A stretch of DNA of 22,222 nt from Phlegmacium glaucopus (Eukaryota; Basidiomycota; Agaricomycetes; Agaricales; Cortinariaceae). Positions within the stretch are counted from its first letter, which is position 1; every line of letters begins with the position of its first letter. The position numbers were made by a program, and so were the translations under genes. The DNA lies in NCBI GenBank assembly GCA_015039465.1, contig MU130497.1:505471-527692 (forward strand), given 5' to 3'. Below are positions 18,620 to 22,222 of this stretch, piece by piece. The notes beneath the pieces were generated by a model. That model searched no databases, was not told the DNA's origin, and saw only the letters and a program-made list of their open reading frames with translations.

Positions 18620-19990
18620 TCACTTCACTTCCCGGCTACCAGTGCCATAGACTGGCCTTGACTCCTGGTCCCCATAGCTAGGCTGTGGCTCCTTGATGGT
18701 ATTGTATGCATCTTGTAGGATCTCTAGGACCTTATTGTGAGTAAGCATATTTGTGGGAAGCAGGAGTTTAGAAAAACATGTGGAGATCAGCTGGCGAACA
18801 AATGGGACAAAATCAGCCCAATATGGCGTAAATTTTGCCAAGAGAGATATCTCAGCAGTCATAATAAGACCACATTTATCTTGAGCAATTTGAGTGAGGC
18901 TGCGCTGTTGAAACCATTGCTCCAAAGGTATGGACTTCACTTTGGGAAAGTTGTCTGATTTCCTCAACAAGCCCGGTCCCTTAATGAAATAGGTGCAGAA
19001 ATAGAAAATGACATAGAGGATGGATTCAAGATCATGGCAAGGTTGCGGTGTGAAATTTAAATGATCAAGTAGGGCTTCGATCGCGACAAAGGGGGGTGTT
19101 CCCTAAGAATAGCGTTATTGATAGTGTGTCTTGTATGTATAAATGTCACTTACAGTCCAGACAGAATTCAAGTTGCTCTTTGCATTGGTTGGCTGATTAT
19201 CAATGTCGCCAAGAACACTTCCATCGACGTCCTTGATAGTTCTTGCCAAGTCAAAATCAACTAGGAGCCCAGTTGCCTCCTTGGTCTCGTCGGGGCAGTA
19301 GAGTAGTATGTTGCTGATACTTATATCACAATGCAAAATCTTGAGCGTCTCACAGAGGTATTTATGAGCTGTGAACAAAATGAGGATAATATTGTGATGG
19401 TGATCTGAAGGCACTTACCAGAAACAACCCCAATCAGTACATTTACAAACTCCTTCTTGGATCGGAACACTGTCAAGGGTATTCTGACAGGGCCAGTGAC
19501 AATACGCCGGTGGACCCATTGGTTGTGAGGTCGTCTGATTAAACCAGAGCCATGATAACTTGTGGTGGAATCAGTGATTTCGTTGATCTTAACATCCCCT
19601 CCACCCACGAAAGTTGGAACCAGCGATTTGATCTTGTCATGTCCTACCATAGCCTGGAGATGAGTATTCTCAGATTCAACAAGGTCCTCCAGCACCCAAG
19701 AATCTTTCAGAACAAAGGATTTATCATCTCGTGTCACAATCCAAACATTGGTTCCTCGACCGAGCAAACTTTCCAACGTGTAAATGCGATCCTCGAGTTC
19801 ATAACATATGTTATCAACGTTGACCGTGATCAGCCGATCAGTGTCGAGGTGACGTATGAAATGGGGGTCAAGTCCGATGTCGGCGTCACTCCCAAACATG
19901 AGAAAACTGAGGATAGTCAGAAAACGCTGGGCAGGCTCCAATCCATTGCTCTTCAGTGATGATGTATAACAGATTTGTCCTTCACAGTGG
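18620..19990 (-). pseudogene. FunK1-type fungal protein kinase, N-terminally truncated
   Basis: Exons (minus): about 19990-19419, 19368-19154 and 19102-18620, with introns of 50 and 51 nt whose phases agree. Kinase landmarks in order: a glycine-loop-like LLGRGTNVWIVTRD, VLKDSW (ATP-site Lys), the FunK1-typical VPTFVGGGDVKI and VHRRIVTGPVRIPL, catalytic loop HCDISISNILL (HCD in place of HRD), metal-binding VDFDLA, then GTPPFVAIEALL and CHDLESILYVIFYFCT. The stop is TGA at 18622-18620. The C-terminal lobe is complete. Upstream of about 19950 the frame stays open but continues into retroelement 3' sequence up to 20220, so the normal N-terminal region is lost and I see no authentic start. FunK1 kinases are a large expanded family of mushroom fungi with poorly known substrates. 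It may be a pseudogene, although no stop lies within the kinase domain. Confidence 0.85.
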
Positions 19991-20104
19991 AATGGGGTAA
20001 TCCGATGAAACGGTGAGACGCTGATGATTATTCCTGTCTTTCCTACTGTATCTAGTTCTGTATGTAAGGGTAATGCCAAACATGCACAAACAGTCACGTG
20101 ATTC

Positions 20105-20190
20105 TGTTGGAAGGTCATCCCATGACATTCATTTTTCTTGTGGTGGCGTCCTCGCCACCCGCTGGTCTGTATATTTTTCTTCTTAGTCCT
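20105..20190 (-). other. Putative 3' boundary of the Ty3 element
   Basis: Downstream of the pol frame the minus strand reads GGCGAGGACGCCACC, an A/G-rich stretch, then TGTCATGGGATGACC from about 20127. In the basidiomycete Ty3 elements I recall, this resembles the arrangement just before and at the 3' LTR. The LTR itself appears truncated within about 150 bp, since kinase sequence begins by 19950. No end or target duplication could be fixed. Confidence 0.35.
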
Positions 20191-20319
20191 TGCCTGCGTT
20201 GCTATTCCACTCTTCCTCATCGTTTAGTTGTTCTTCCTCTTCGCCTTCATCTTCTTCCTCTATCTCTGTTATTCTGTCCTCTTCGTCTTGTATCCTCCCT
20301 TCTTCGGCCTCCTTCCTTT

Positions 20320-22222
20320 CTATTTCCGCTGTTCCTTCGCCAAGTTGGTTCCTTCCTTTGGAATGAACTTCCTTAATCTTTGTGCGCTAAATATGCCTGC
20401 GATGGGCGTTCCATCAAGCTTTTTGAGGGTATACGAATTGATGTTTCGCGATGCAATTCTTTGTGGAGTTGACCATTTGGGAAGTAGTTTGCGGTCCATT
20501 TTAAATGTAAAATCTAGATCACTTCTGTAGATTTGGACTAATTGATTTTTGGAGAATATAACTTCACCTGGTTTATGTGCTAAGACTCATTTATTGAATG
20601 TGGCCTTTTGCCTGATTGCGTGTTTGACCATCTCTGCATATCCATCTAGTCTTTGCTGCGCGACATAGGCCATTTGAGTTGCTACTTCGTCTGGCGTTGT
20701 CGGTTTGGTGGCCGCTGACATTTCGGTTGGGGTTGTATTGACTACTAGGCCCAATAATAGTTCTTTGGGTGAGAATTTGAATGCAGGTAGTAATCAAGAG
20801 TTGATTATTTGTATCGCCTCGTCGAGATGCTCTGGCCAGGTCTTTGGAATGTTCCCTGCCTCTGCTTCATCATGTTCGTCTTCCCCTAGGCTGGGCGCAC
20901 AGAGTCTTTTCAAGACGTGGAGGAGGATCTTGTTGGTGCCTTCGACCAAGCCATTGATCCACGGTGAATATGCGGGGACAATGTGAGTGTGTGTTCCCCA
21001 CTTATCGCAGGCTGTATGTACTTCGTTGTTATCAAAGTGTTTCCCTCCGTCCGACATGAAGGTTTCTGCGGTGGTGAAATTCTGGAATATCTTCGATAAT
21101 GCGTCTATTGTTGTTTTTGCACTTCCGGCTGTCTTGTATTTGAACGCCCATACGTGTTGAGAGTATGTGTCTAAATATAGGCCTATAGTGTGGTACCCGC
21201 CTTTACCGTTTGGCATTGATAGGTAGTCTCCAACTAGTAGTTCGAAGGGGTGCCTGCTCGTGATGGGGTTTAGTAGGGCCTGGATGTGTGTTCCTCCGAA
21301 ATTTTTGCACCATCCACACTGAGAGATGCTTGTGATGATTGACGTGTCTAAGTTTGGGCTCCAGATATGGTCCATTAGCGACTTCTTGACCGCGTCTCTA
21401 CCCCAATGCCCTTTTTCTGCGTGTTCTCTTTCTGCCATCTCCGTAGCCTCTCTTCTTGTAACACATTCCACCTTAGTTCTGGCACGGTTACAATGTCCTC
21501 CAGCAATTTTCCATAGCTTCCCTTCTTCTATTAGGTATTCTGAGGCTCTGTGTCGCACTCGTTTCCTAAGCCTTATACTTTTGCCTTGATCCAGCTTGAG
21601 TATTGCCTCAATTACCTCTTTGAAGATTGGTTCGTCTTTGAAGCATTCCTGTAGTTGGAATATTTCTGGTAACGTGTAACTTGCAATGTGGAATAAGTTG
21701 TGTGTGAGTCCTATCATCGTTTCCCAGTCTTCTGACACCGTCCACTGACTTCCATCATCTTTTTCGTTTGGCAGACCTTCGTTTGCCCAACTTAGTCCGT
21801 CAGCTACTACATTGATACGTCCTGGTACATGTCTGACATCTATGATTTGATGAGCTAATATGCCATCTCTCCAGCAAGCGTGAGTGGCACTTAGCTTGTC
21901 ATTCATTAGGTGGTCTCGAAGGGCCTGACAGTCGGTTTCTACTTCAACTGGGAATCCCCAGATTGTATCTGCGAACTTATCTAGGCCAAACTTCAGCGCT
22001 GCGAACTCTAGTAAGAAGGGTTTATACTTCTCTTCTGTTTTAGAGTACTGCAGCCTCGGGCATGACTTTCCTGGTTTCACCCTGCCTTGAGGTAAGTAGC
22101 ATTGCTGACTGCCAACATTTCTACGTAAACCTCGTCAAGATTGTGTTTCTAAGCTTTGTCATGACGGATCACCCTTTCATCACTTTGTTGATGTGGGTTA
22201 GCACAAGCGCAGCTTTTCTTGT
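20320..22222 (-). pseudogene. pol: Ty3-type Pol: RNase H-integrase region, two in-frame TGA codons
   Basis: One frame continues from GTG at 22080 to a TAG at 20322-20320. In order: RNase H part (VEVETDCQALRDHL, HVPGRINVVADGLSW); integrase zinc-binding domain (HAEKGHWGRD then CGWCKNFG); catalytic core with Asp in LLVGDYLSMP, Asp in FMSDGGKHF and Glu in NGLVEGTNK, the last two separated by 35 residues as in DD35E; and a C-terminal SH3-like part (QIYRSDLDFTFK, RKLLPKWSTPQRI, FSAQRLRKFIPKEGT). The frame is broken by TGA at 20796-20794 (NS*LLPAFKFSP) and TGA at 20589-20587 (FNK*VLAHKPGEV), both where Arg would fit. Between 22081 and 22222 the frame is unclear and reverse transcriptase would lie beyond the edge. 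The element is inactive and abuts the truncated kinase. Confidence 0.93.

Overview
The window looks like transposon-dominated DNA from a mushroom-forming basidiomycete (Agaricomycete). Three things point there: GT-AG introns of about 46-66 nt, a fungal-type FunK1 protein kinase, and Ty3-type retroelement Gag/Pol with two multi-exon gene families that I recall as widespread uncharacterised proteins of mushroom genomes. The phylum call rests on memory of these families, not on a search. No tRNA, rRNA or CRISPR array was seen.

Layout. 1-525 is a G-rich 20-bp minisatellite. 1530-1732 holds three palindromes, two of them related hairpins. 1924-3835 is a back-to-back cluster of four non-autonomous DNA elements; two have exact 8-bp target duplications, and one of those splits a short reading frame. 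4412-5354 is the first ~40% of a CTP synthase gene with its introns, broken by two TGA codons. 5500-7337 is non-coding debris with a promoter/LTR-like tract. 7338-9094 (minus) is a five-exon gene whose third exon is split by a 586-bp solo LTR. 9530-10150 is CAA-rich repeat. 10293-14569 (minus) is a second multi-exon gene, split by a solo LTR of the same family (in an intron) and by a 517-bp TIR element (in an exon). 14535-15584 (minus) is a Gag-like ORF behind a 265-bp LTR (15692-15956). 16236-17782 (plus) is a decayed charged ORF leading to a polypurine tract and an inverted second copy of that LTR (18007-18271). 18620-19990 (minus) is a FunK1 kinase lacking its N-terminus. 20320-22222 (minus) is Ty3 RNase H-integrase with two in-frame TGA codons.

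How it fits together. Nearly everything is mobile DNA or a gene damaged by it. In three places the exact pre-insertion reading frame can be recovered by removing one element plus one target-site copy, so the order of events is readable. Stops in recognisable proteins are mainly TGA where the family has Arg, and five of seven differences between the two 265-bp LTRs are CpG transitions. This suggests decay through cytosine methylation or a RIP-like process. The two minus-strand unknown genes are the best candidates for undescribed biology.
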